16,807 nucleotides of DNA from UBA1822 sp963634795 (GTDB lineage Bacteria; Bacillota; Negativicutes; Veillonellales; Dialisteraceae). The stretch is taken from positions 1 through 16,807 of the forward strand of contig CAVHDO010000022.1 of the NCBI GenBank assembly GCA_963634795.1, written 5' to 3'. Made by a program: the position numbers and the translations under genes. The notes beneath the pieces were generated by a model. That model ran no database searches and was not told the DNA's origin. It saw only the letters and a list, made by a program, of their open reading frames with translations. This document shows positions 6,910 to 14,338 of the stretch, piece by piece (positions within the stretch are counted from its first letter, which is position 1; the number at the start of each line of letters is the position of its first letter).

Positions 6910-8790
6910 ATGGCACTTTTGAAAATCAGCGGCCTGTCCAAGGCCTTCGGCATTCACACCGTATTTGAAAATATTTCCTTTTCGGTCCGAAGCGGCGAAC
7001 GCATCGGCCTTTGCGGTGCCAACGGCGCGGGAAAGACGACGCTCTTGCGCTGCCTCATCGGCACGGAAGAATACGACAAAGGGAGTGTTTCCTTGGATTC
7101 CGGCTGCGTCATCGGCTACCTGCGCCAAGATTTCGATTACAAGACGAAGAGCATCGCGGGCGAGATGGAAGAAGCGTGGCGCGATTTGCTGCGTTGTGAG
7201 GATCGAATGCGGGAGACGGCGACGCGGCTGGAAGAGAAACCCGGCGACGAAGAGCTCGTCCGTCTGTATGGGAAACTGGAAGCGCGTTTCGATTTTTTGG
7301 GCGGCTACGAGTATCGGCAGACGACGAAAAAAATTCTGACGGGGCTCGGCTTTTCCGAAAGTGATTGGGAGCGCGACATTCATTCCTTTTCCGGCGGGCA
7401 GAAAGTGCGCATCAATTTGGCCGCGGCGCTCGTGCGGCATCCGGATTTCCTGCTCTTGGACGAGCCGACGAACCATCTGGACATGGACATGCTCGAATGG
7501 CTCGAAGATTATTTGCGCTCGTACCGCGGCGGGATTCTGATGGTCTCGCACGATCGCTATTTCCTGGATGCCATCGCGACCGGCATTCTGGATTTGGAAA
7601 ACAAAAGTCTTCGAAGTTTCCGCGGCAATTATACGCGTTACAAGGCGACGAAGGATGCGCAGGACGCCGCGTACGAAAAAGCGTACGAAAAACAGCAGGA
7701 GCACATCCGGGAGACGGAGGAGTACATTCGCCGCTACAAGGCGGGCATCAAGTCGAAACAGGCGCGCGGGCGGCAATCGCAGCTCAATCGCCTGGAACGC
7801 ATGGCGGCGCCGGTGCATGAAAAAAGTTTGCAATTCCGCTTTCCGGAGCCGGTCGAATGCTCGGAGCGCGTGCTCGACATTTTGCGCGCCAAAGCGTCGT
7901 ACGGCGAGCATACCATTTTTGAAAATTTGAAATTGCAAATCCGCCGCGGCGAAACCGTCGGCCTCATCGGTCCGAACGGCGCGGGAAAGACGACGCTGCT
8001 CAAAATCATTCTGGGCGAAAAGCGGCCGGACGACGGGCTGATTACCTTCGGAAACAATGTCCGCGTCGCGTATTATTCGCAGGAACAGGAACGGCTCGAT
8101 CCGCGGCTTTCGGTGTTGGAACAAATTCAAAATCAATTTCGCATGGGAGAGGGCGAAGCGCGGAGTGCACTCGGCATGTTCCTCTTCCGCGGCGACGACG
8201 TATTCAAGACCGTCGGGCTCCTCTCCGGCGGCGAAAAAGCGCGGCTGTCGCTCTTGACAGTCTTTTTGGAACGCCCGAATTTCCTGATTTTGGACGAGCC
8301 GACAAACCATCTGGACATCCCGACGCGCGAAGTCATCGAAGAAGCCATCCGCGCTTTCGGCGGCACCTGCCTCATCGTCTCGCACGACCGCTATTTCCTG
8401 GACAAGACCGTCGGGCGCATTCTGGAAATGCAGAACGGAATCCTGACGGAGTATCTGGGAAATTACACGGATTACAAAGAGAAGAAACGGGATCTCGCGG
8501 CGTATGAAGCGGATCGCGTCGAAATGGGCGATGCGAAGACGAAAAAGACGACGCCGGAGAAAAAAGAACCGCCGGCAAAAGAAATCTCGACAAGCGCGGC
8601 GGCCAAAATCGAGCGCATCGAAATGGAAATCGCGCGCGAAGAAGCGACACTCAAAATGTACGAGACGCAAATGGCAGCGGCAGCGGCCGATCCGACAGCC
8701 TACGGAGAACTCGCCGCGCAGTATGCGGCGCAAAAAGAAAAATTGGACAGTTTGTACGAAAAATGGGAAGAAGCCGGGAACGGGGGTTGA
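6910..8790 (+). CDS. ABC-F family ATPase, ribosome-associated (YdiF/Uup-like)
   Basis: ABC-F proteins have two ATPase domains and no membrane segments; they act at the ribosomal E site. In the 626-residue product the first domain has Walker A GANGAGKTT (36-44), SGGQ (161-164) and LLDEPTNHLD (182-191). The second has GPNGAGKTT (354-362), LSGGE (438-442) and ILDEPTNHLD (460-469). The charged interdomain linker (about 245-325) includes YKAGIKSKQARGRQSQLNRLER, typical of housekeeping members. Residues about 560-626 form a Lys/Glu-rich coiled coil as in YdiF and Uup. The linker is not obviously extended as in antibiotic-resistance members. The ATG lies 5 bases after the secretin stop without a clear binding site, so translation may be coupled. 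The pairing with a secretin looks positional, not functional. Confidence 0.93.
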   Translation: MALLKISGLSKAFGIHTVFENISFSVRSGERIGLCGANGAGKTTLLRCLIGTEEYDKGSVSLDSGCVIGYLRQDFDYKTKSIAGEMEEAWRDLLRCEDRMRETATRLEEKPGDEELVRLYGKLEARFDFLGGYEYRQTTKKILTGLGFSESDWERDIHSFSGGQKVRINLAAALVRHPDFLLLDEPTNHLDMDMLEWLEDYLRSYRGGILMVSHDRYFLDAIATGILDLENKSLRSFRGNYTRYKATKDAQDAAYEKAYEKQQEHIRETEEYIRRYKAGIKSKQARGRQSQLNRLERMAAPVHEKSLQFRFPEPVECSERVLDILRAKASYGEHTIFENLKLQIRRGETVGLIGPNGAGKTTLLKIILGEKRPDDGLITFGNNVRVAYYSQEQERLDPRLSVLEQIQNQFRMGEGEARSALGMFLFRGDDVFKTVGLLSGGEKARLSLLTVFLERPNFLILDEPTNHLDIPTREVIEEAIRAFGGTCLIVSHDRYFLDKTVGRILEMQNGILTEYLGNYTDYKEKKRDLAAYEADRVEMGDAKTKKTTPEKKEPPAKEISTSAAAKIERIEMEIAREEATLKMYETQMAAAAADPTAYGELAAQYAAQKEKLDSLYEKWEEAGNGG

Positions 8791-8791
8791 C

Positions 8792-8845
8792 TTTTGTGGC
8801 AGGCAGGACTGAGACGTCAGATATCAGACGTCAGACGTCAGACGG
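8792..8845 (+). repeat. CAGACGT heptanucleotide array with leader (copy 1)
   Basis: Five heptamers run without a break: GAGACGT (8811-8817), CAGATAT, CAGACGT, CAGACGT and CAGACGG (ending 8845). They follow a leader, TTTTGTGGCAGGCAGGACT (8792-8810), that recurs before two other arrays of the same unit (8908 and 16479). The small inverted repeat GGGC-GTCAT-GCCC (8857-8869) comes after it. No protein gene overlaps it. Confidence 0.85.
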
Positions 8846-8898
8846 TGCTGAGTTTTGGGCGTCATGCCCGAGATAGTTGATAGATGAAACTTGGTGGG

Positions 8899-8962
8899 TG
8901 CTCGGCTGTTTTGTCAGGCAAGATTGAGACATCAGATGGTCAGACGTCAGACATCAGACAAA
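8899..8962 (+). repeat. CAGACGT heptanucleotide array with leader (copy 2)
   Basis: The leader GCTGTTTTGTCAGGCAAGAT (about 8905-8924) precedes GAGACAT (8926-8932), CAGATGG, one extra T (8940), CAGACGT, CAGACAT and CAGACAA (ending 8961). The block from TGCTCGGCTG through the array is closely matched at 16470-16532, including the one-base slip inside the array. It lies about 115 bases after copy 1 in the same orientation. Confidence 0.85.
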
Positions 8963-8963
8963 A

Positions 8964-9052
8964 GTGGTATCGCCTGCGGCGATGATTTTTGTAAAAAAAA
9001 TGCGCGAAGCGCGTACTTGAACTGCTCACTACTCATTGCTAACTGCTAACTG
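8964..9052 (+). repeat. Two-hairpin plus TGCTAAC-heptamer module (copy 1)
   Basis: In order: hairpin ATCGCC-TGC-GGCGAT (8969-8983), an AT-rich spacer, hairpin GCGC-GAA-GCGC (9002-9012), and four heptamers TGCTCAC, TACTCAT, TGCTAAC, TGCTAAC (9023-9050). The reverse complement of the whole arrangement occurs at 16564-16645 with the same order and spacing. The first hairpin has a different stem sequence there but the same 6-bp stem and 3-base loop. Confidence 0.8.
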
Positions 9053-9082
9053 TTTTTTGCTCATCGCTCTATACTTTTTACA

Positions 9083-9129
9083 AAACAAATCCCGTTACGA
9101 GACCCAAATTGGTATGGCGGGATTTGTTT
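9083..9129. repeat. 12-bp perfect inverted repeat with 23-base loop
   Basis: AAACAAATCCCG (9083-9094) is the exact reverse complement of CGGGATTTGTTT (9118-9129). The loop contains the small palindrome CCAAATTGG. No T-run follows on either strand, so it is not a standard terminator. Its role is unknown; it could be an RNA structure, a protein-binding site or the remnant of a small mobile element. Confidence 0.7.
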
Positions 9130-9214
9130 GCGAGTCAAACAAGATGATGATTCTGTTTCAAAATAGAAAAATTTGCATTTCAAAAAGGAATTAAGAAGAG
9201 AAAAAGAACGGAAG

Positions 9215-9240
9215 GACGACGGCGAGGGCGTCTTTTTTTT
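9215..9240 (+). terminator. Weak terminator-like site upstream of fapR
   Basis: A short stem GACG (9215-9218) with CGTC (9229-9232), extended imperfectly inward, is followed directly by eight T residues (9233-9240). It is the first T-tract-backed hairpin after the ABC-F gene, about 425 bases past its stop, so it could end that transcript or an unannotated short RNA. The stem is weak, hence low confidence. Apart from the entries given here, I see nothing in 9130-9351. Confidence 0.35.
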
Positions 9241-9351
9241 GTTTCGCCAAATATTTCTTGAATTAGTGTATGCTTTTGGCTGAGATTTTTCTTATTGAGA
9301 ATATATTTTATTGTTCGACGTTTTTATAAAAGTATGCGGCAAGGGCTTGGG

Positions 9352-9380
9352 TGTACAGGGGATGGTATTTGTGATATAGT
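9352..9380 (+). promoter_or_regulatory. Candidate promoter of the fapR-plsX-fab cluster
   Basis: An extended -10, TGATATAGT (9372-9380, with hexamer TATAGT at 9375-9380), lies 17 bases after TGTACA (9352-9357). The start of transcription would fall near 9386-9388, inside the operator-like site at 9382-9398 and about 25 bases before the fapR ATG. The motif match is partial, but position and spacing are right. Confidence 0.6.
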
Positions 9381-9381
9381 G

Positions 9382-9398
9382 TTAGCATCAGGTGATAA
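9382..9398 (+). promoter_or_regulatory. Putative FapR operator
   Basis: TTAGCATCAGGTGATAA is a 17-base quasi-palindrome; 6 of 8 positions per arm are symmetric. From memory it agrees at about 12 of 17 positions with the FapR consensus of Bacillus (TTAGTACCTGGTACTAA-like). It begins just after the -10 and covers the expected start site, where binding would block transcription. In Bacillus, malonyl-CoA releases FapR from such sites. The presence of fapR as the first gene 15 bases later supports autoregulation. The assignment is an inference. Confidence 0.6.
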
Positions 9399-9412
9399 AA
9401 ACAGGAGAATCC

Positions 9413-9934
9413 ATGAGCAAACTGGACAAAGAAACAAGATTGGCGCGACTTCGAGACGTGCTGCGCGAGGATCCCGGGAAGACGGATGGGGAATTGGCAG
9501 CACTTTTTGGCGTGTCCGTCGCGACGATTCGCCTGGATCGCCGAATGCTGGGAATCCCGCAGAAAAAAGATCGGCTGGAAGCGGCGGTGAAGCCGCATCA
9601 GGAGGAGAACGCGAACATCATCGAGCTCGAAGCGGGCAAGCAGGGGATGGCGGTGGTGCTGACGACGGGGCTCACGGACGGCCGCGGGATTGTGCCGGCG
9701 GAGACGCTGTACGGCATCGCGCGGAAACTCGCGCAAAAAGTCATCGGCGACAATGTGACGCCAATCCAGATGGGAAATATCAAATACAAGGTGCCGGTGG
9801 GACCGGGCGAGGTCTTGCTCGCACAGGCGCGGCTCTCGCATGAGCGCGGACTTCGGCAATACATTCACGTGCAGATTTCTTCCAAGAACATGGAAATTTT
9901 CCGTGCGAAATTCATTATGGACACGGCGAGGTGA
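9413..9934 (+). CDS. fapR: FapR, malonyl-CoA-responsive repressor of lipid synthesis
   Basis: FapR represses fatty-acid and phospholipid genes and is released by malonyl-CoA, matching membrane synthesis to precursor supply. The 173-residue product has an N-terminal helix-turn-helix (about 24-46, GELAALFGVSVATIRLDRRMLG) and a hotdog-fold effector domain (about 75-170) with GRGIVPAETLYGIARKLA and GNIKYKVPVGPGEVLLA, close to the usual length of about 185-200. The ATG at 9413 is preceded by AGGAG (9403-9407) at 5 bases; an in-frame GTG at 9392 would lie within the operator and lacks a site. plsX starts 4 bases after its stop. It is the regulator in front of its expected targets. Confidence 0.93.
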   Translation: MSKLDKETRLARLRDVLREDPGKTDGELAALFGVSVATIRLDRRMLGIPQKKDRLEAAVKPHQEENANIIELEAGKQGMAVVLTTGLTDGRGIVPAETLYGIARKLAQKVIGDNVTPIQMGNIKYKVPVGPGEVLLAQARLSHERGLRQYIHVQISSKNMEIFRAKFIMDTAR

Positions 9935-9938
9935 GCAG

Positions 9939-10964
9939 ATGGAAACGATAGCGGTTGACGCGATGGGCGGCGATTATGCGCCTTTGGAAATCGTAAAGGG
10001 CGCGGTGATGGCTGTCCGCGATTTCAAAATTTCTGTCGTGCTCGTGGGGGACGAGGAAAAAATCAAAGACGTCCTTCGCAAAGAAAGCGCGGAAAAGGAG
10101 TCGCTCATTTCCATTCATCACGCGTCGGAAGTGATTGGGATGGGAGAGCATCCCGGCATGGCGTACCGAAAGAAAAAGGACGCTTCGGTTTCTGTCGGGG
10201 CGCGTCTCGTGAAAGAGGGGACTTGCGGCGCATTGGTCGCACCGGGCTCGACGGGCGCGGCGGTGACGGCGGGGCTTTTCGGCATCGGGCGCATTCCCGG
10301 AATCGATCGGCCCGCCATCTTGACGCCGATTCCCAATCAGAAAGGCGGTTATACGTTTCTGATCGATTCGGGCGCGTCGACGCAGCCGAAAGTGGAAAAT
10401 ATGATGCAAAACGCGCTCTTGGGTCATTGGTATGCCAAATTGGTGGCGGGGATCGCTTCGCCGAAAATCGGGCTTTTGAATATCGGCGCCGAGAGCACGA
10501 AGGGCAGCTCGCTCATCGCGGAAGTGTACGAAAAATTGTCGGCGGATGCGCGCTTCAATTTTGCGGGAAACTGTGAGGGACGCGATTTGCCGACGGGAGA
10601 ATTTGACGTCGTGGTGGCGGACGGTTTTACGGGAAATGTGTGCCTGAAATTCGGCGAAGGGCTCGGCAATTTGTTCTTCGGCCTTTTGAAAGAGGCGGTG
10701 GAACGCGGCGGGCTTCGCGCGAAATTGGGCGGTTTCCTTTTGAAGCCGGCGCTGAAGGAATATGTAAAGAAACGCGTGGATTACGCGGAATACGGCGGTG
10801 CGCCTCTTTTGGGATTGCGCGGCGGGCTCGTGATTTGCCACGGCGCGTCTAAGGCGTGGGCGATTCGCAATGCGATTTCCGCCGCGGAAAAAATCGCGGA
10901 AGGGCGCGTGGCGGAAGCGGTGGCCAAAGCGTTGGCGGAAGAAAAAGAAGCAATAGAAGTTTAA
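9939..10964 (+). CDS. plsX: Phosphate acyltransferase PlsX
   Basis: PlsX converts acyl-ACP and phosphate to acyl-phosphate, the donor for PlsY in the first step of phospholipid synthesis; it is a peripheral membrane enzyme. The 341-residue product begins METIAVDAMGGDYAP, the family's N-terminal motif (AMGGD at 8-12), and continues with GEHPGMAYRKKKDAS, STGAAVTAGLFGIGRIPGI and NIGAEStKG-type segments typical of PlsX. The ATG at 9939 is chosen because the family motif begins there and AGGTGAG overlaps the fapR stop just before it; upstream in-frame starts lie inside fapR. It is likely co-transcribed with fapR and fabH. Confidence 0.96.
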   Translation: METIAVDAMGGDYAPLEIVKGAVMAVRDFKISVVLVGDEEKIKDVLRKESAEKESLISIHHASEVIGMGEHPGMAYRKKKDASVSVGARLVKEGTCGALVAPGSTGAAVTAGLFGIGRIPGIDRPAILTPIPNQKGGYTFLIDSGASTQPKVENMMQNALLGHWYAKLVAGIASPKIGLLNIGAESTKGSSLIAEVYEKLSADARFNFAGNCEGRDLPTGEFDVVVADGFTGNVCLKFGEGLGNLFFGLLKEAVERGGLRAKLGGFLLKPALKEYVKKRVDYAEYGGAPLLGLRGGLVICHGASKAWAIRNAISAAEKIAEGRVAEAVAKALAEEKEAIEV

Positions 10965-11012
10965 GTTTCCTGTATTTTGATCAGTCGGACCGATTTCAGA
11001 AAAGGAGTCAGT

Positions 11013-12023
11013 ATGGCGGAATTGAAGGCAGCGGGGATTCTCTCGTGCGGACATTATGTGCCGGAGCGGATTCTCACAAATGAAGATTTGGAGCGGATGG
11101 TCGACACGTCGGACGATTGGATTCGGACGCGGACAGGCATCGAAACGCGGCACATCGCGGCGCGGACGGAAGACACGTCGGATCTCTGTGTGAAGGCGGC
11201 GAAATTGGCCTTGGAGCGCGGCGGTTTCACACCGGATGACATCGATTTTGTCATGGTGGCGACGGCGTCTCCCGATTATGTCGTGCCGTCGACGGCGTGT
11301 ATGGTGCAAAATAAACTCGGCATGACGCACGCGGGCGCGATGGATTTTTCCGCCGGCTGCACCGGTTTCATTTACGGCGTGACGCTGGCGTCGCAATTCG
11401 TGCGAAGCGGGCTGTATCGGCGCGTGCTCTTGATCGGCGCCGAGGTGCTTTCCCGGCTCGTGAATTGGGAGGATCGCTCGACTTGCATTCTTTTCGGCGA
11501 CGGTGCGGGTGCGGTCGTGATCGGCGAAGTCCCCGAAGGCTATGGTTATCTTTCATCGGAGCTCGGTTCGGACGGCAGCCTCGGCGGCATATTGAATATC
11601 CCGGCGTCCGGCGTCGCGGAGCCTGTGACTCACCGTGCGATTGACTCCGGGCGCGTGTACATTCACATGGAAGGCTCGGAAGTTTTTAAGCACGCGGTGC
11701 GGCATATGGAGCACACGACGCAGGTCGCGATGGAAAAAGCGGGCATCGGCATCGACGACATCGCTTGTTTCATTTCCCATCAGGCGAATTTCCGCATCAT
11801 CAACGCCACGGCGAAAAAGCTCGGAGTTCCGATGGAAAAAGTCTTCGTGAATGTGAATAAATACGGAAATACCTCGGCGGCCTCCGTCGGGATTGCGCTC
11901 GACGAAGCGGTCGCGGAAGGGCGGCTCCGGCGCGGCGATTACTTGATATTGACGGGTTTCGGCGCCGGGCTCACATGGGGCTCCGTGGTGTTGCGTTGGT
12001 ACGGTGAAGGAGGAAACGAATGA
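11013..12023 (+). CDS. fabH: Beta-ketoacyl-ACP synthase III
   Basis: FabH condenses acetyl-CoA or another acyl-CoA primer with malonyl-ACP to start fatty-acid chains. The 336-residue product has the catalytic Cys116 in FSAGCTGFIYG, His256 in SHQANFRII, and Asn286 in NKYGNTSAAS, the Cys-His-Asn triad of this family. AAAGGAG (11001-11007) lies 5 bases before the ATG. It follows plsX by 48 bases and overlaps fabD by 4 bases (ATGA), so fabH and fabD are translationally coupled. Primer preference (straight or branched) cannot be read from sequence. Confidence 0.96.
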   Translation: MAELKAAGILSCGHYVPERILTNEDLERMVDTSDDWIRTRTGIETRHIAARTEDTSDLCVKAAKLALERGGFTPDDIDFVMVATASPDYVVPSTACMVQNKLGMTHAGAMDFSAGCTGFIYGVTLASQFVRSGLYRRVLLIGAEVLSRLVNWEDRSTCILFGDGAGAVVIGEVPEGYGYLSSELGSDGSLGGILNIPASGVAEPVTHRAIDSGRVYIHMEGSEVFKHAVRHMEHTTQVAMEKAGIGIDDIACFISHQANFRIINATAKKLGVPMEKVFVNVNKYGNTSAASVGIALDEAVAEGRLRRGDYLILTGFGAGLTWGSVVLRWYGEGGNE

Positions 12024-12955
12024 AACGAGCATTTCTTTTTCCGGGTCAGGGTTCGCAGAAAGTCGGCATGACGCGCGATTTGTACGACAAGTACGACGTC
12101 GTGAAATCGCTTTTGAAAGAAGCGGATGAGACGCTGGGATTTTCGCTCTCACGGCTCATGTTTGAAGGGCCGGATACGGAGCTCGTCAAGACGGAATTCA
12201 CGCAGCCGGCGGTGCTGACAGCTGGGGTGGCCGCGGCGCGTGTGCTGGCGGAAAATGAAATTTTTCCCGATGTGACGGCCGGCCACAGTCTCGGCGAATA
12301 CACGGCGCTCGTCGCGGCCTGTGCGATGGATTTCTCCGATGCGGTGCACACGGTGCATCTTCGCGGAAAATTCATGCAGGAAGCCGTCCCGCTCGGCGAA
12401 GGCGGCATGGCGGCCGTCATGGGACTTTCGCCGGAAGATATCGTGGCGGTGTGCAAGGCGGTTTCACAAAAGACCGGCGTGGTCGAGGCCGTGAATTTCA
12501 ACTGCCCGGGTCAGACAGTCATCGCGGGGGAATCGGAAGCCGTCGCGGCGGCGTGCGAAGCACTGAAAGAAGCCGGCGCCAAGCGGGCCATTCCCCTGAA
12601 CGTCAGCGCGCCCTTCCATTCGTCTCTGATGGAGCCGGCAGCGGCGCGGCTGAAAGAAGTGCTGGACAAAATCGAAATCCGCGACGCGAGCATTCCCGTC
12701 ATCGCGAATGTGAATGCGAAAGAGGAAACGAAAGCGGCCGACATTCGTAAGCATTTGGTGGAGCAGGCGGCGCACGCCGTGCATTGGGAAGAATCCGTGC
12801 AGACGATGATCGTCGCGGGGACGGAAATTTTCGTCGAAGTGGGCCCCGGCACGGTGCTCTCCGGTTTCATGCGGAAGATTGATAAGACGAAGACATCGCT
12901 TCACGCGGAAGATGAAGAAACAATCCGCGCGACAATCGAAGCTCTCAAAATGTAA
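12020..12955 (+). CDS. fabD: Malonyl-CoA:ACP transacylase
   Basis: FabD transfers malonyl from CoA to ACP, supplying extender units for FabH and FabF. The 311-residue product has FPGQGSQKVGM at the N-terminus, the nucleophile Ser90 in GHSLGEY (88-94), an Arg in LRGKFMQEA that binds the malonyl carboxylate, and His200 in PFHSSLM. Its length is typical. The ATG overlaps the fabH stop. It is followed by 60 AT-rich bases before fabG. No regulatory motif is evident in that gap. Confidence 0.96.
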   Translation: MKRAFLFPGQGSQKVGMTRDLYDKYDVVKSLLKEADETLGFSLSRLMFEGPDTELVKTEFTQPAVLTAGVAAARVLAENEIFPDVTAGHSLGEYTALVAACAMDFSDAVHTVHLRGKFMQEAVPLGEGGMAAVMGLSPEDIVAVCKAVSQKTGVVEAVNFNCPGQTVIAGESEAVAAACEALKEAGAKRAIPLNVSAPFHSSLMEPAAARLKEVLDKIEIRDASIPVIANVNAKEETKAADIRKHLVEQAAHAVHWEESVQTMIVAGTEIFVEVGPGTVLSGFMRKIDKTKTSLHAEDEETIRATIEALKM

Positions 12956-13015
12956 AAATTCTCGCAATCCGCGTTTATATAGAAAAATAAAATTTCATTT
13001 CATAGGAGGAAGAAC

Positions 13016-13762
13016 ATGGAAAATTTGCAAAAGACTGCTCTCGTCACCGGCGCATCGCGCGGCATCGGGCGCATCACCGCCATCATGCTGGCGCAGAGAG
13101 GTTTCACGGTGGCGGTGAATTATTTGGCCGGCTTTGAAGACGAAGCGAACGAAGTGAAGGATGCCATCGAAAAAGAAGGCGGCCATGCTATCATCGTCCC
13201 GGGCGACGTGTCCAAAGCAGCGGATGTGGAAGCGATGTTTGCGGCCATCAAAGAACAATTCGGCCGCCTCGATCTGCTCGTGAACAACGCCGGAATCACC
13301 CGCGACAGTCTGCTCATGCGTCTCAAGGAAGCCGATTGGGATTCCGTCATCAATATCGATTTGAAGAGTTGCTTTTTGACCATCAAAGCCGCTTCGCCGA
13401 TCATGATGAAGCAGCGCAGCGGCGCGATTGTGAATATCGCATCCGTCGTCGGGATCACGGGAAATATCGGCCAGATCAATTACTCGGCGGCCAAAGCGGG
13501 CGTGATCGGTGTCACGAAGACGGCGGCCAAAGAGCTCGCGGGTCGCGGCATTCGCGTGAACGCCGTGGCGCCCGGTTTCATTCAGACGTCCATGACGGCC
13601 GTGATTCCGGATAATATCAAAGAAGATATGCTTCGCTCCGTGCCGCTTTCGCGCATGGGACAGCCGGAAGATGTCGCGCGCGCGGTGTGTTTCCTCGCCT
13701 CCGACGATGCGGCTTATATCACCGGTCAAGTCTTGAAGGTAGACGGCGGCATGGTCATGTAA
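13016..13762 (+). CDS. fabG: 3-oxoacyl-ACP reductase
   Basis: FabG reduces 3-oxoacyl-ACP to 3-hydroxyacyl-ACP with NADPH. The 248-residue product is a short-chain dehydrogenase: TGASRGIG (11-18) binds the cofactor, NNAG follows the central strand, and Ser143, Tyr156 and Lys160 (in NYSAAKAG) form the catalytic set. The C-terminal VDGGMVM is typical of FabG. AGGAGGA (13004-13010) is 5 bases before the ATG. It sits in the expected order between fabD and acpP; a candidate acpP promoter overlaps its last codons. Confidence 0.96.
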   Translation: MENLQKTALVTGASRGIGRITAIMLAQRGFTVAVNYLAGFEDEANEVKDAIEKEGGHAIIVPGDVSKAADVEAMFAAIKEQFGRLDLLVNNAGITRDSLLMRLKEADWDSVINIDLKSCFLTIKAASPIMMKQRSGAIVNIASVVGITGNIGQINYSAAKAGVIGVTKTAAKELAGRGIRVNAVAPGFIQTSMTAVIPDNIKEDMLRSVPLSRMGQPEDVARAVCFLASDDAAYITGQVLKVDGGMVM

Positions 13763-13813
13763 TATAATGGGGCTGTGATTTGTGTCGTCCGATTTGCATG
13801 CGGGTGGTACAAT
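13740..13813 (+). promoter_or_regulatory. Two candidate promoters for acpP
   Basis: First candidate: TAGACG (13740-13745), 17-base spacer and perfect TATAAT (13763-13768), overlapping the fabG stop. Second: an extended -10, TGGTACAAT (13805-13813), with no good -35; its start near 13820 would put the 16-bp hairpin at the very 5' end of the acpP transcript. Either would allow acpP to be made in excess of the enzymes, which fits its role as an abundant carrier. Which one is used cannot be told from sequence. Confidence 0.45.
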
Positions 13814-13822
13814 AAGCAAATA

Positions 13823-13874
13823 TGGAATCACGGATGGCGTCATGAAACGCTTCGCGGGGCCATCCGTGATTCCA
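13823..13874 (+). promoter_or_regulatory. Perfect 16-bp inverted repeat in the acpP leader
   Basis: TGGAATCACGGATGGC (13823-13838) and GCCATCCGTGATTCCA (13859-13874) are exact reverse complements separated by 20 bases. No T-run follows, so it is not an intrinsic terminator. It lies between the candidate promoters and the acpP binding site (AAGGAGG, 13888-13894), 13 bases before that site. It could protect the 5' end of the mRNA, be cut by RNase III (encoded downstream), or bind a regulator; these are inferences. Confidence 0.75.
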
Positions 13875-13902
13875 AGGAAACCAAATGAAGGAGGTGAAAA
13901 GA

Positions 13903-14136
13903 GTGAGCACATTTGACAGAGTCAAGAAAATTGTCGTCGATCAGCTGGGCGTGGCGGACGCAGATGTCCAAATCGATTCCACATTCATCGACGACCTCGG
14001 TGCCGATTCTCTCGACATCGTAGAATTGATTATGGCGTTTGAGGAAGAATTTGAAATCGAAATTCCGGACGATTCCGCCGAAAAAATCAAGACGGTCCGC
14101 GACGCGGTCGACTACATCGATTCGCAGGCGCACTGA
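13903..14136 (+). CDS. acpP: Acyl carrier protein
   Basis: AcpP carries growing acyl chains on a phosphopantetheine arm. The 77-residue acidic product has the attachment Ser36 in GADSLD (33-38), followed by the helix IVELIMAFEEEFEIEIPDD that recognises partner enzymes. The GTG start at 13903 gives the usual ACP length and has AAGGAGG (13888-13894) 8 bases upstream. An in-frame ATG at 13885 would add six residues but overlaps that binding site, so it is rejected. A terminator follows, and fabF lies 266 bases downstream, so acpP may form its own short transcript. Confidence 0.96.
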   Translation: MSTFDRVKKIVVDQLGVADADVQIDSTFIDDLGADSLDIVELIMAFEEEFEIEIPDDSAEKIKTVRDAVDYIDSQAH

Positions 14137-14171
14137 TTGGGAAGAAACACAAAAGAAATACCGAGCATTCC

Positions 14172-14209
14172 GAAAGAGGGGGAGACGGGATCGACCGCTC
14201 CCTCTTTTT
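14172..14209 (+). terminator. Intrinsic terminator after acpP
   Basis: AAAGAGGG (14173-14180) pairs with CCCTCTTT (14200-14207), with further pairing possible inside (GAG with CTC), and the stem runs into five T residues (14205-14209). It lies 36 bases after the acpP stop. Partial termination would raise acpP over fabF and rnc. Confidence 0.75.
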
Positions 14210-14222
14210 CGGAGGATGCTTC

Positions 14223-14254
14223 CCCAAAGCGGAAAAAGTTTCTCCGTTTTTGGG
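14223..14254. repeat. Second stem-loop between acpP and fabF
   Basis: CCCAAA (14223-14228) pairs with TTTGGG (14249-14254), and inside it CGGA (14230-14233) pairs with TCCG (14243-14246). No T-run follows the stem. A 10-bp palindrome, GATCATGATC (14267-14276), comes shortly after it. I found no convincing promoter for fabF in the rest of this 266-base gap; fabF may rely on read-through. Confidence 0.5.
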
Positions 14255-14271
14255 AGGGATTCTCGTGATCA

Positions 14272-14299
14272 TGATCCGTTGTCCGTTGTCCGTTGTCCG
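14272..14299 (+). repeat. TTGTCCG heptanucleotide array
   Basis: Three perfect TTGTCCG units (14279-14299) are preceded by a degenerate unit TGATCCG (14272-14278). The unit sequence differs from the other arrays in the window, but the period is again exactly 7. Confidence 0.85.
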
Positions 14300-14338
14300 T
14301 GCGTGAGAACTATCGTGCAACATGGGATGTGAGAGTCG

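Noticed and set aside
6901..8733. Long open frame on the - strand (about 610 residues)
   Set aside because: It is antisense to a complete ABC-F gene with all motifs intact; the Arg/Phe-rich product shows no family features.
6910..8790. ABC-F protein as an antibiotic-resistance factor
   Set aside because: The interdomain linker is not obviously lengthened and the coiled-coil tail matches housekeeping members; no other resistance gene or mobile element is near.
8811..8961. CRISPR array
   Set aside because: The repeats are 7 bp and contiguous, with no spacers and no cas genes nearby.
9915..11396. Long open frame on the - strand opposite plsX and fabH
   Set aside because: plsX and fabH are certain; the antisense product is compositionally odd and has no recognisable domain.
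13794..13813. FapR operator before acpP
   Set aside because: Only a half-site-like GGTAC is present; no symmetric second arm at the correct spacing.
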